From Candidatus Anammoxibacter sp. (lineage in GTDB: Bacteria > Planctomycetota > Brocadiia > Brocadiales > Anammoxibacteraceae): DNA of 63,144 nucleotides. Made by a program: the position numbers and the translations under genes. The notes below the pieces were generated by a model that searched no databases, was not told the DNA's origin, and saw only the letters and a program-made list of their open reading frames with translations. The DNA lies in contig JAIQZO010000040.1 of assembly GCA_021777055.1 (NCBI GenBank), positions 1 to 63,144 on the forward strand. Reading direction: 5' to 3'. Below, piece after piece: positions 10,282 to 19,076 of this stretch (position 1 is its first letter; each line of letters opens with the position of its first letter).

Positions 10282-10410
10282 GCGAAATCCAATAACACAC
10301 CCCTAAATCCCCTCTTTTTAGAGGGGACTTTTAGGCAGTTGAGGAACATTTATTTTTTTGATTGAATTATAGGTTAAAAACAAACTCTGTTAATCCCTCT
10401 AGAAAGAGGG
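10282..10410 (+). repeat. dispersed ~125-bp intergenic element, copy 1
   Basis: Begins GCGAAATCCAATAACAC, contains the palindrome CCCCTCTTTTTAGAGGGG, and ends TAATCCCTCTAGAAAGAGGG. The reverse complement of 13634-13756 matches along its whole length, so two full copies lie in opposite orientation about 3.3 kb apart. A third partial copy is at 2593-2640 and a degenerate one near 25200-25345. It has no coding capacity and behaves like a small non-autonomous mobile or structural element. Confidence 0.7.
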
Positions 10411-10691
10411 ATGGATGCGTAAGCAAACGGTGTGTAATACATTCTGAACAGATACAAAAATTTAGTTGTTTAAGATAAGAGACAGCTTGTTCCAACACAA
10501 AACGTCGGAACAAGTCTTGGACAATAAATTTTCATCTCTTTGTTTAAGAACAATATATTTGATACATATTGTTCATATAAACAAACCATGTGCCATTGAT
10601 TTATGCAAATCATATATATATTGTAAACCATTGGTATACAGACAAATGCAGACACGCAAAAATTAATATTAGCTTATTATATTAACCACTG

Positions 10692-11290
10692 CTTTACAGA
10701 CATTTTTGGAAGAACAATGAAATATAAACCAAACTTGTCCAATCAGTTATAAGCACAAAACCTGCTAACCTTAATAACCTTAATCTGTTTAGCGCAGTGT
10801 ATTAAGGAGAAAGAATGCAGAAACAATCGCAAAAACTTGAAGGTTTGCATTACAATACCGGTGGGTGGTGCTCTTAATGCTCTTTTATCATGATAACCGT
10901 ACAACGCACTATCAAACCTAAAGGTTTGAGTTACTCATAGTAAAGGGAAATTAACCCATGTAACTCATGGCTTTAGCCTTGAAATAAATGGATCAACAAT
11001 ACTAATAGAAAGAGGTGTGACTGGGCATGCAGACAGAGGCTGAAAAAGAAGAAGCTGTATAAGTTAAACAAGGTCTCTAAGTATTCTTTTGTAAAGCATC
11101 AACAGTGTTGATGCTTTACAAAAGACGCAGTAACATTGCTATTATTTCCTCTAACGCAGTAACATGGTTACCGCTCCCCATATAAAAAAACCATCTTCAA
11201 CTTTATCGTTCTTTACAAAAAAACTAAACAGATAAACGGTATTAGATTCTTAAATTTTTTATGAAAAACCCATTTCACTGAAATCAGTTT
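10692..11290. repeat. duplicated intergenic block, copy 1 (pair with 12981-13550)
   Basis: About 600 bp repeated upstream of the next paralog. Shared landmarks in order are TTTACAGACA, CTGTTTAGCGCAG, AATGCTCTTTTATCATGATA, GGTTTGAGTTAC, ACTCATGGCTTTAGCCTTG and TCGTTCTTTACAAAA. It contains repeated AAACCTGAAGGTTTG-type inverted motifs. No open frame is conserved between the copies (the 61-66-residue frames at 10466-10666 are not), so I read it as non-coding DNA carried along by tandem gene duplication. A 5' remnant of a third copy is at about 15618-15690. Confidence 0.7.
11086..11124. repeat. perfect 39-nt palindrome (19-bp arms)
   Basis: The arms CTTTTGTAAAGCATCAACA and TGTTGATGCTTTACAAAAG pair perfectly around a single G. 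In the duplicated block at 13371-13412 only the inner part (GCATCAAC / GTTGATGC) is kept. It is followed by GCAGTAACATGGTTAC. It could be a transcript hairpin or a protein-binding site; no T-run supports termination. Confidence 0.6.
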
Positions 11291-11318
11291 AAACTTATAC
11301 TAAGGCATTAAACTTTAA

Positions 11319-11352
11319 GGAGCGCTCTATTCAATATGGAACAGAGCGCTCC
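11319..11352 (-). terminator. stem-loop terminator of paralog 2
   Basis: GGAGCGCTCT and AGAGCGCTCC form a perfect 10-bp, G+C-rich stem around a 14-nt loop, 38 nt past the stop codon of the gene ending at 11391. On the minus strand it is followed by CTTAAAGTTT, a moderate U-rich tail. An almost identical hairpin follows paralog 3. Confidence 0.8.
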
Positions 11353-11390
11353 GAAAAAACAATGATCCAAGACCTTATAATTCAAATAAA

Positions 11391-12602
11391 TTAATGAAGA
11401 GAGGTTAAAGTTCCGCTTGTTTCTCCTCTTGTATTCTCTTCTTCATTTTCAAACTCAACACCAAACTCACCTACTGGCTCAAAACCTGGATTGACCTTAG
11501 GGTTACAAATCACGTTATAAGAATCAAAGTTAGAAGTATCATCGCTTCCAGGTGCGGCATCAATAACTTCTATCCAGAAAGTATCCCAATGTTCATTTGC
11601 ATCCGCCCCATCTACTATTTTGCCATCAATATTTGCAGGTTCTTCGCCGCCAGGAATCTTTCCCGCATCTATCAGGTCACTACCATGATTCATTCCAACT
11701 AAACCGTCCCCTCCCTCAACAACAAACGGAGCAGACTTTTCAACTGCCATAAATGGTTGCTGATAGATCTTCATATATAATCCAGTACCGGGGTTCAGGT
11801 CTAGTGCATCCATTGTCAATAATACCGGATCAGATACCTGACCAAAAATGGAACGAAATCTAAAGGTAAATTGCCCCGGTGCATTGGAGTAAAAAACTGC
11901 GATTGCAGTTACTTCAGTTGGACAATCTGTCGGTTCCTCTTCATGAAGCATATTTAATCCAACTGAGATTAAATGTGCCTTTGCTGGTGCTGGATTATGT
12001 TCAGGGCCATCGTCATTAACTTCAAAGGCTTTACATACTAATTCTACTGTCCTAGTAGCTGAAACCTCTGAAGTAAGATCACCGTTATAGTTTGCAGAAT
12101 AGCTGAATTCAGGTGTAACGTTGATTATAATCGTGTGGTCTTCTGAAAAAATTTCTCCATTTGTATATCCTTGATTACGTAAGTCATCGGCCAATGTATT
12201 ACAATTATCAACTGCCAGAGAACTATAATCAGCTGTCACTCCAACGTCTAAATCCACCTCATTAATATAATTAAGACCACCGCCAACATAAGTTCGTACA
12301 AATGCACCGCTTAAATGATCAACTACGTTTCCCCCGGGAAGCGCGGTAGGATTAGTGCGTAACCATGTTGACCAGCTATGAATCTCACCTAAGAGTCCAG
12401 CATCCATGTCAACATGAATAACAGCAGAGAGAGTGGACTGCGCACTAACATTTTTTGTGTAATTAGAACCATCAGTACTTATTACGGCCAGATTCTCTAT
12501 GGGAAAAGAAGTTATCTCGTGTGAAATATAAAGGCTTGCATATACCCTATTCGTAAACAATAATCCAACCATCGCCATTAAAATCCATATTTTCTTTTTC
12601 AT
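11391..12602 (-). CDS. secreted protein of unknown family, paralog 2 of 3
   Basis: Exported protein of 403 residues, starting MKKKIWILMAMVGLLFTNRVYA, preceded by TTGGAGG with good spacing; the signal peptide ends near residue 23. It is closely related to its neighbours over residues 24-290 (NLAVIS, NYTKNVSAQSTLSAV, NCNTLADDLRNQGYTNGEIF, FRFRSIFGQVSDP) and less so in the acidic C-terminus. Compared with paralog 1 it has a longer linker around EDGG/GGEEPANIDGK-type sequence. No known domain is recognised. It has its own strong terminator and a long leader, so it is likely transcribed alone. Function unknown; an envelope or matrix role is an inference from secretion and tandem amplification. Confidence 0.85.
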   Translation of the reverse strand: MKKKIWILMAMVGLLFTNRVYASLYISHEITSFPIENLAVISTDGSNYTKNVSAQSTLSAVIHVDMDAGLLGEIHSWSTWLRTNPTALPGGNVVDHLSGAFVRTYVGGGLNYINEVDLDVGVTADYSSLAVDNCNTLADDLRNQGYTNGEIFSEDHTIIINVTPEFSYSANYNGDLTSEVSATRTVELVCKAFEVNDDGPEHNPAPAKAHLISVGLNMLHEEEPTDCPTEVTAIAVFYSNAPGQFTFRFRSIFGQVSDPVLLTMDALDLNPGTGLYMKIYQQPFMAVEKSAPFVVEGGDGLVGMNHGSDLIDAGKIPGGEEPANIDGKIVDGADANEHWDTFWIEVIDAAPGSDDTSNFDSYNVICNPKVNPGFEPVGEFGVEFENEEENTRGETSGTLTSLH

Positions 12603-12980
12603 AATTTACCTCCAAAATATATACATAAAATATTTAAATAATTTCTAATATAATTGAGTATTCCAAATGCCTACCTTCTCAAATATTGATTAATAGGCAA
12701 ATTCATATAAAAACATTTATAACCATTTATCTTAATACATAACTACCTGTCTCCTTTTAAGAATTGATATGTTTAAATTAGGCTTAAAGAATTTAGTTGT
12801 TTAAATCATAAAGAGTTCGTTCAAATGTCAAACGTTGAAGCAGTGGAACGTATGTTACATATTGTTCTTATTAGCTAATACAGTGCCATACTTACCCACA
12901 AATACCATATTTGCCATAAGGTGTAATTATATAAGCACATACAAACATACGACGATGAAGCTTAGGGAATTATTTAGATC

Positions 12981-13550
12981 ACAGCTTTACAGACACTTTT
13001 GGAAAAGCAATGAAAGATAACCCAAATTTGTCCATGCAACTATAAGTGCTAGAGATGTTAACTTTAATAATTCTGATCTGTTTAGCGCAGCGTATTAAAG
13101 AGAAGGGATGCTGGAACAACCGAACAAACCTGAAGGTTTGGGTTACAATACCTGCGGTGATCTTAATGCTCTTTTATCATGATAACCACGAAACTCACCA
13201 TCAAACCTGAAGGTTTGAGTTACGCATAGTAAAGGGAAATTAACGCGTGTAACTCATGGCTTTAGCCTTGAAATAAATGGATCAGCAATACCATATAGAA
13301 AGAGGTGCGAATGCTTGTGCAGACAAAGGAAGAAGAAGAAGGGACTGTAGAAGTTCAACAATGTCTCTAAGTTTTGTTTTGGAGTGCATCAACCGTGTTG
13401 ATGCTTTATTTGAGCGCAGTAACATGGTTACAGCACTCCATATCAAGAACCATCTTTAACTTTATCGTTCTTTACAAAAGAACTAAACAGATAAACAGCA
13501 TTAAATTCTTACACCTTTTGCGGAAAATCCATTTCGCTGAAATTGGTTAA
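12981..13550. repeat. duplicated intergenic block, copy 2
   Basis: Counterpart of 10692-11290 with the same ordered landmarks. Downstream it has been interrupted: between about 13555 and 13885 lie a run of TTCTGAA-type repeats and an inverted copy of the 125-bp element, none of which is present at the same place in copy 1. Confidence 0.7.
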
Positions 13551-13576
13551 TATTTAGACTGAGGTATTTTATCTAT

Positions 13577-13870
13577 TCAGCATCCAGTAGTCAGAAACCA
13601 GAATTCGGAATAAAGCCTAGTTCCTGGGTTAAACTAGAGGGGATTAATGGCATCTGTTTTTAACCTGCAATTCAATAAAAAAAGATAAATGTTTCTCCAC
13701 TGACCAAAAGTCCCCTCTAAAAAGAGGGGATTCAGGGGTCTGTTATTAAATTTCGCAGATCAGTTACCATTTAAGTGAAAAAACAAACTTACATAGGTTT
13801 TGGCAAACAATTAAATAAAAAATATCGTATTGATACCTTATTCTGAATTCTGGCTTCTGAATCCCGAATA
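13577..13870. repeat. TTCTGAA-type heptamer patches around dispersed element copy 2 (13634-13756)
   Basis: At 13577-13609 and 13839-13870 are degenerate 7-nt repeats (AGTCAGAAACCAGAATTCGG; TTCTGAATTCTGGCTTCTGA) in opposite orientations. Between them, at 13634-13756, lies the inverted copy of the ~125-bp element, with CCCCTCTAAAAAGAGGGG at its palindromic core. The nested arrangement suggests successive insertion or amplification events in this gap. Confidence 0.6.
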
Positions 13871-13901
13871 CACTCAATAGATACGAGTCATTAAGTTTTA
13901 A

Positions 13902-13935
13902 GGAGCGCTCTATTGCATAATGAATAAAGCGCTCC
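13902..13935 (-). terminator. stem-loop terminator of paralog 3
   Basis: GGAGCGCTCTATT and AATAAAGCGCTCC pair over 13 bp with one mismatch, 82 nt past the stop codon at 14017. On the minus strand it is followed by TTAAAACTTAA. The sequence is homologous to the hairpin at 11319-11352 and was duplicated with the gene. Confidence 0.75.
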
Positions 13936-14016
13936 AAAAGAAATGATGAGGCAAAACCTTATGATGTTGGAAATTCGAGGAAGATAAGTAATGATACCAC
14001 TTGTTTCCTACTATTA

Positions 14017-15234
14017 TTATCCTTGAACTGTTCCCATAAGGCCCATCAGTGGACTTACGGAGCCTGAATCTCTGCTATTATCATCTTCCCTGCTGTTATC
14101 TTTATATCCATCGACTGGAGCAAGGTTGGAATTGACCTCATAGTTACAAATTACGTTATAAGAATCAAAGTCAGAAGTTTCCACACTTCCAGGTCCGGCA
14201 TCAATAATTTCTATCCAAAGAGTATCCCAATGTAAATTGGGTCCAGTTACGTCTATTATTGCATCATCTATATTTATAGAATCATCACCATCAGGATGAT
14301 CTTCCGGATTCTTCTTGTCACCAATATTATTCGGTACTACATCTCCACCACCGATAACTATAGGATCAGCTTCTTCGCCTGTCATAAATGGTTGCACATA
14401 GGTTTTCACATATATCCCAGTACCGGGGTTAAAGTCTGATTGTTGTACTGTTAAATCTATGGGATCAGATACCTGACCAAAAATAGAACGAAATCTAAAT
14501 GTAAAGACACCGGGGACGTCGGCAATGAAAACCGCACTTGCAGTTACTTCCGTTGGACAATCGGTTGGTTCTTCCTCATAAAGCATATTTAATACGGCAG
14601 ATAATAAGTGCGCCTTTTCAGGTGACGGTTCCCTTGTAGGTCCGTCATCAACAACTTCAAAAGCTTTACATACTAACTCTACAGTCTTTGAGTTAGGGAC
14701 CTCATGAATTACCTCACCATTATGGTTTATATCATAATCAAGTGAAGGGGTAACGTCTATTTGAATAGTGTGGTCTTCTGAAAATATTTCATCATTTGTA
14801 TATCCTTGATTACGTAAGTCGTCCGCCAGTTTATTGCAATTATTAACCGCAAGAGTACTGTAATCAGCCGTAACCGCAACTTCTTTATCCACTTCATTAA
14901 CATAACCAGGGCCGTTGTTGTAAGTTCGTACAAATCCACCGCTCTTATGCTGAACTTTGTTCGCCCCTGGAACTCCAACAGGGTCAGTATTTAACCAAGT
15001 TGACCAGCTATGTATTACACCGAAAAGGCCAGCATCAATTTCAACATCAATAACGGCAGAAAGTGTGGATTGCGCACTAACATTTTTTGTGTAATTAGCA
15101 CCATCAAGACTTATCACGGTTAGATTGTTAACCGGAAAAGAGGTTATATGGTATGAAAAACCAAGGTCTGCGTACGCCCTATTCGTAAACAATAATCCAG
15201 CCATTGCAATTAAAATCCATATTTTTCTTTTCAT
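14017..15234 (-). CDS. secreted protein of unknown family, paralog 3 of 3
   Basis: Exported protein of 405 residues beginning MKRKIWILIAMAGLLFTNRAYA, with GGGGG 6-8 nt before the ATG. It is closest to paralog 2 (NLTVIS, NYTKNVSAQSTLSAVIDV, AVNNCNKLADDLRNQGYTND, TFRFRSIFGQVSDPIDLT). Its C-terminus is different again (VDGYKDNSREDDNSRDSGS) and ends in hydrophobic SPLMGLMGTVQG. Divergence concentrated in the tails with a conserved N-terminal two thirds suggests a common scaffold domain and variable exposed ends. No enzyme signature is visible. Family membership is directly visible; the function is not. Confidence 0.85.
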   Translation of the reverse strand: MKRKIWILIAMAGLLFTNRAYADLGFSYHITSFPVNNLTVISLDGANYTKNVSAQSTLSAVIDVEIDAGLFGVIHSWSTWLNTDPVGVPGANKVQHKSGGFVRTYNNGPGYVNEVDKEVAVTADYSTLAVNNCNKLADDLRNQGYTNDEIFSEDHTIQIDVTPSLDYDINHNGEVIHEVPNSKTVELVCKAFEVVDDGPTREPSPEKAHLLSAVLNMLYEEEPTDCPTEVTASAVFIADVPGVFTFRFRSIFGQVSDPIDLTVQQSDFNPGTGIYVKTYVQPFMTGEEADPIVIGGGDVVPNNIGDKKNPEDHPDGDDSINIDDAIIDVTGPNLHWDTLWIEIIDAGPGSVETSDFDSYNVICNYEVNSNLAPVDGYKDNSREDDNSRDSGSVSPLMGLMGTVQG

Positions 15235-15962
15235 GATTTTCCCCCTAAAATATACTTAAAATATTTAAATAATTATTAATATAATTGAACTTTTCAAATG
15301 CCCGTTAACTGAATATTGATTAACAGGTTACTCAAATAAAGATATTTGTTACCATTGATCTATACACATAACTGCCCTCCTTTTTGAACTATGTTAAGAA
15401 TTAATCTAAAAAAAATTGTATGAATTTAGTTGTTTAAATAACAAAGAAATCGTTCCAACACGACATGTTGAAATTGTTAAATGTTTATTACATACTTCTT
15501 CTATCGCTAATTCTATGCCATTCATACGCAAAAGAATTATTTTTGTCATTAGCTGTTGATATTAGAAGAGATATCGATTTAAAAAAAATGCAGAACAAGA
15601 ACAATATTATGAGGAGTCATCACGGACATTTATGGGAGAACAACAAAATATAACCCAAATTTGTCCAAGCAACTATTAATAACATTGAAGCTTATCTGAG
15701 AAAATTCATTGAATCTAAAAAAACAGTAGATTTCACAGTTGATTCCTCAAGGTAACTGACTTTTACAGTTGGTATATTACTGACAAAATACCAGTGTTAA
15801 TACCTAGTGACATTATGAAGTGGGATTAATCTTACAGACTAAATTATCATTAACTTTTTTGCCTTTTTGTAAGAATGCATTTTGATATAATATCCTTATG
15901 ATCAACAATCATAACTTTCAATTATTGCATCATAAACAATCCGTGAACATTAGATATCTCAA
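15235..15962. other. divergent intergenic region between paralog 3 and rarA
   Basis: The left part (15235-15400) is the conserved leader of paralog 3 with its hairpin variant. At 15618-15690 is a short remnant of the ~600-bp block duplicated elsewhere. The open frame 15465-15653 lies in this repeated DNA and is not conserved between the copies, so I do not call it a gene. The right end holds the probable rarA promoter. Confidence 0.5.
15883..15891 (+). promoter_or_regulatory. probable extended -10 promoter of rarA
   Basis: TGATATAAT is an extended -10 (TGn plus TATAAT) about 72 nt upstream of the rarA start. The -35 region is T-rich but has no clear TTGACA at the right spacing, which is common for extended -10 promoters. 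Confidence 0.4.
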
Positions 15963-17333
15963 TTGACAAAGAAACCGATACAAAAGAGCCTGTTTGATTT
16001 GGCAGGTGCCGGTCCAAAGAGACAGCCACTTGCTGAACGTATGCGACCTAAAAAGATTGATGAATTTGTTGGCCAGGATCACATTGTGGGTGATGGCAGA
16101 ATCATTAGGAAATTCATAGACAATAGAGAGTTGATTTCTATTATATTCTGGGGACCTCCCGGTGTGGGCAAGACTACACTGGCATTTATTATTGCAAAGG
16201 CCATGAAGGCCAATTTTGTCTCTTTTTCTGCCGTTTTGTCTGGAATTAAGGAGATCCGGGCTGTTATTGCCGATGCGAAAGAGCAGCGGAAACTTTATAA
16301 CAGAGAAACTATCCTCTTTGTGGACGAGATTCACCGTTTTAATAAGGCACAGCAGGACGCGTTTCTGCACCATGTGGAAGATGGTTCCATTATATTGATC
16401 GGCGCCACAACAGAAAACCCTTCATTTGAAGTAAATTCAGCCCTTTTATCACGTTGCAAGGTATTGGTATTAAATGCATTGTCAAACGATGATATTAAAA
16501 CTGTAATAAACAGAGCCATACTTGATAAGGAAAAAGGGCTTGGCAACGAGAAAATAGACCTGGAAAAGGAGATTACGGGCGTTATTGCCGATTACTGTCA
16601 CGGAGATGTACGTACAGCGTTAAACACATTGGAAACTGCGGCCACACTAACTCCAATCGATGCTAATGGGAAAAAGATTATCAATGTAGAGATTGTAAAG
16701 GAGGCGTTGCAGAAATGTGCGCTTATTTATGATAAAGGTGGAGATGAACATTATAATATAATCTCGGCGTTTATAAAATCCTTGCGTGGCAGTGACCCGG
16801 ATGCAGCACTATACTGGATGGCACGTATGCTAGAAGCTGGGGAAGACCCCATGTTTATTGTACGACGCATGGTCATATTTGCCTCCGAAGATGTTGGAAA
16901 CGGAGATCCTGCAGCGATTCAACTGGCCATATCAACAAAGGATGCTCTCCATTTTGTAGGAATGCCCGAGGGTTGGATCCCTCTGGCACAGTGTGCAACA
17001 TATCTAGCATGTACACCAAAAAGCAATGCTTCGTACAAAGCATATAAAAAAGCCTTGTCAGATGTAAGAGAATATGGTCCGTTACCGGTACCTTTACATA
17101 TTCGTAATGCGCCTACACAACTGATGAAAAATATGGAATATGGTAAGGACTACAAATACCCCCATGACTACGGCGGGTATACCGATCAGAGTTATCTGCC
17201 AGAAAAGCTGCAAAACAGAGAGTATTATAAACCCGGGGATAATGGTTTTGATAAAGAGATGAAGAAACGGATACAAGAGAACAAAAGCAAACGCAAAGAG
17301 ATAAGTAAGGAATCACGGAAACTACAAAATTAG
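15963..17333 (+). CDS. rarA: replication-associated recombination protein A (AAA ATPase)
   Basis: RarA/MgsA acts at stalled replication forks and belongs to the clamp-loader-like AAA ATPases (WRNIP1 family). It is 456 residues long, as usual. Walker A is GPPGVGKT (64-71), Walker B is ILFVDEIHRF (117-126), and sensor GATTENPSFEVN and the polymerase-clamp-loader-like C-terminal helical domain (RGSDPDAALYWMARMLEAGEDP, ASEDVGNGDP) are present. The start is TTG: the family begins with a short FDxA peptide before PLAERMRP, and no in-frame ATG precedes that. It is the only plus-strand gene in the 8.8-32 kb island. Its 3' end has been copied twice downstream (see 18655-18845 and 20335-20545). Confidence 0.95.
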   Translation: MTKKPIQKSLFDLAGAGPKRQPLAERMRPKKIDEFVGQDHIVGDGRIIRKFIDNRELISIIFWGPPGVGKTTLAFIIAKAMKANFVSFSAVLSGIKEIRAVIADAKEQRKLYNRETILFVDEIHRFNKAQQDAFLHHVEDGSIILIGATTENPSFEVNSALLSRCKVLVLNALSNDDIKTVINRAILDKEKGLGNEKIDLEKEITGVIADYCHGDVRTALNTLETAATLTPIDANGKKIINVEIVKEALQKCALIYDKGGDEHYNIISAFIKSLRGSDPDAALYWMARMLEAGEDPMFIVRRMVIFASEDVGNGDPAAIQLAISTKDALHFVGMPEGWIPLAQCATYLACTPKSNASYKAYKKALSDVREYGPLPVPLHIRNAPTQLMKNMEYGKDYKYPHDYGGYTDQSYLPEKLQNREYYKPGDNGFDKEMKKRIQENKSKRKEISKESRKLQN

Positions 17334-17339
17334 TAAGAA

Positions 17340-17378
17340 AATAGGCCGTTCAGAAATTTCCTCTTCGAACGGCCTATT
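17340..17378. terminator. bidirectional terminator between rarA and cupredoxin 1
   Basis: AATAGGCCGTTC and GAACGGCCTATT form a perfect 12-bp stem directly after the rarA stop. It serves both the plus-strand rarA and the minus-strand blue-copper gene that ends at 17433. Two homologous copies (18983-19021, 20571-20608) follow the other two cupredoxin genes. Confidence 0.85.
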
Positions 17379-17432
17379 GACTTAGATTAGCAAACACTTT
17401 CGTATAAACCTTATATTAAAGCGCTGTTCATT

Positions 17433-18254
17433 TTATTCTTCATCTACCACTTCAATAACAAATCCCCATGCATTGGTTTCATCAAAGTCCGCCTTCCCAA
17501 AGCGATTATTACGTAATCCCCTTTGTGGTGGTGCAATACCCCAGGCCGCCCAAACCATGCCAGGTTCCTCTCCTTCTATTTCCACAAGAAGTTCGCCGTC
17601 AACAGTCTCTTCATCAGACACAATGTTAACTACACTTGCACTACCCCTTAGAACAGTACTAATGTTTTTATCACCATCACAGATAAGTTTTAGTACGCAT
17701 GATACAGTTTCTCCAACATTTACGGTAAGAGTCTCTATGCCTGAAGGACCTTCTGTAACTGGTTTATCGCATTCAAAAAGAAATCTTTTAGGATGGGCTG
17801 GTGTTTCTGTTGGTGTTGGTGCACCAGCTACAATTATTCTACCTTCCATATCCCCTCCACCATGAATTGTACAGAAATAAGGGTATTCACCCTCATCATT
17901 AAATGTGTGGCTGAATGTTTCACCTACGCCCAATGCATCGGAATCCCACAAATCTCCTTCAAGAATACTATCCTCTAATATATTAGCATTTGTTGTTGTG
18001 TGCACTGTAGTTCCATTGTTTGTCCATCTTACAGTATCTCCCACCGTAATATTTGTCGGTGTAATAGGACCATCACGATCAATGGGAGTACCATTTTCTA
18101 CTCTTGAAAAAAAGTTATCTAACTGCCAGATTTCAATAGTTGCTGCATTCGCCGTTAATGATAACACTGATAATGACGCAATTGCAATCACTGCAGGTTT
18201 TACGGGCACATATTTTTCAAATAAACTTTTTACGCTGTTAAAGATTTGATTCAT
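17433..18254 (-). CDS. secreted blue-copper (cupredoxin) protein, copy 1
   Basis: 273 residues with a Sec signal (cleavage about LTANA-ATIEI, residue 37). Residues 38-143 form a plastocyanin/azurin-like type 1 copper domain with probable ligands H85 (TTVHTT) and C128, H131, M136 in FCTIHGGGDM, the canonical C-x2-H-x4-M spacing. A Thr/Pro linker (PTPTETPAHP) leads to a second, Ig-like C-terminal domain (ECDKPVT, LTVNVGETVSCVLKL, FVIEVVDEE). It should carry single electrons outside the cytoplasmic membrane; the partner is unknown, but a multicopper oxidase lies 7 kb away. AAAGGA precedes the ATG. Its N-terminal domain diverges from copies 2 and 3 while its C-terminal domain closely matches copy 2. 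Confidence 0.88.
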   Translation of the reverse strand: MNQIFNSVKSLFEKYVPVKPAVIAIASLSVLSLTANAATIEIWQLDNFFSRVENGTPIDRDGPITPTNITVGDTVRWTNNGTTVHTTTNANILEDSILEGDLWDSDALGVGETFSHTFNDEGEYPYFCTIHGGGDMEGRIIVAGAPTPTETPAHPKRFLFECDKPVTEGPSGIETLTVNVGETVSCVLKLICDGDKNISTVLRGSASVVNIVSDEETVDGELLVEIEGEEPGMVWAAWGIAPPQRGLRNNRFGKADFDETNAWGFVIEVVDEE

Positions 18255-18403
18255 ATCCGTCCTTTCAAAAAAATAATATCTAAAAGGTTGTAAATTTATT
18301 ATAGCCGGCGCAAAATCATTAAACCGTTTTTAAGAAAATAGACTCACCCTCTTACCAATAAATTCTGCGAATGACCTCTTTTTTCTAATAACTTATATTA
18401 TCA

Positions 18404-18643
18404 CAGCGTTGTCCGGTTAGGTATTTACCTGGCAGATATTGGCGCGCACATTCAGTGCCTAAAATGCATAAAATGAGCTAAAATTATAGAATTTTACTTA
18501 TTATTAATTAAGAAACAACACTATAAATTTTAGGCACTTTAAGTAATTTATGCATTTTAGGCAATTCACTACACTATGATGTTGAAAAATATCCATAAAT
18601 ATGGAACATTATTGCATTGCAAAAGGCTAACCGGACAATGCTG
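18404..18643. mobile_element. 240-bp MITE-like element with 17-bp terminal inverted repeats
   Basis: The ends CAGCGTTGTCCGGTTAG (18404-18420) and CTAACCGGACAATGCTG (18627-18643) are inverted copies with one mismatch. Inside is a second, perfect 17-bp inverted pair, TGCCTAAAATGCATAAA (18456-18472) and its complement at 18547-18563. There is no coding capacity. A single matching end (CTAACCGGGCAACGCTG) occurs at 32980-32996. The homologous spacer of cupredoxin copy 3 lacks it, as expected for an insertion. No target duplication is obvious. Confidence 0.65.
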
Positions 18644-18654
18644 AGGTTTTTATA

Positions 18655-18845
18655 AACAAGCCAAGAAAAGTATGGCAGGGATTAAAAGTATATCCTAATG
18701 ATTACGAATTGTATATTAATCAGAATTATATGTCAGAAAAGCTACGGAATAACGAGTATTATAAACCCACAGGGACAACGATTTTCGCAAAGAGGAGAAA
18801 GAAATGGGGGAATGGAAACAGAGGCAAGAACAAAGATATTAACCC
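18655..18845 (+). pseudogene. duplicated fragment of the rarA 3' end, copy A
   Basis: Lies upstream of the second terminator copy and downstream of cupredoxin 2. The DNA matches the last ~60 codons of rarA: CAGAATTATATGTCAGAAAA against CAGAGTTATCTGCCAGAAAA, then GAGTATTATAAACCC in both, then the Lys/Arg-rich tail. Frameshifts and stops make it non-coding. It marks the left breakpoint of the tandem duplication that multiplied the cupredoxin gene. Confidence 0.8.
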
Positions 18846-18982
18846 GACAATTATCTAGGTTATGATTATCATTGAGTAACTTCTTTGATAATAAGAAAAT
18901 AAATAATCAATATGTTCTCGTATTTAATTGCCGGAATAATATAAGTAAAGAGTAGCAAAAGCTACAAAATTAGTTTTATAAA

Positions 18983-19021
18983 GAATAGGCCGTTCAGAGA
19001 TATTCTCTCCAAACAGCCTAT
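18983..19021 (-). terminator. terminator of cupredoxin copy 2
   Basis: AATAGGCCGTTCAGAGA and TCTCCAAACAGCCTATA form an imperfect stem homologous to 17340-17378, 56 nt past the stop of the gene ending at 19077. Two changes weaken the original perfect stem. Confidence 0.7.
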
Positions 19022-19076
19022 AGAGTTACATTAACAAGCACCCTTTTATAAACATTATATTAAAGCGCGGTTTAAT

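Noticed and set aside
10282..10410. 125-bp element as a tRNA or known riboswitch
   Set aside because: No cloverleaf or known aptamer core; it occurs in both orientations relative to genes, so it behaves as a repeat.
12835..13020. Plus-strand frames at 10466-10666, 12835-13020 and 13277-13459 in the long spacers of the secreted paralogs
   Set aside because: The spacers are homologous but the frames are not conserved between them, which argues against coding.
15465..15653. 62-codon plus-strand open frame between paralog 3 and rarA
   Set aside because: Overlaps a remnant of a duplicated spacer; the equivalent frames are not preserved in the other copies.
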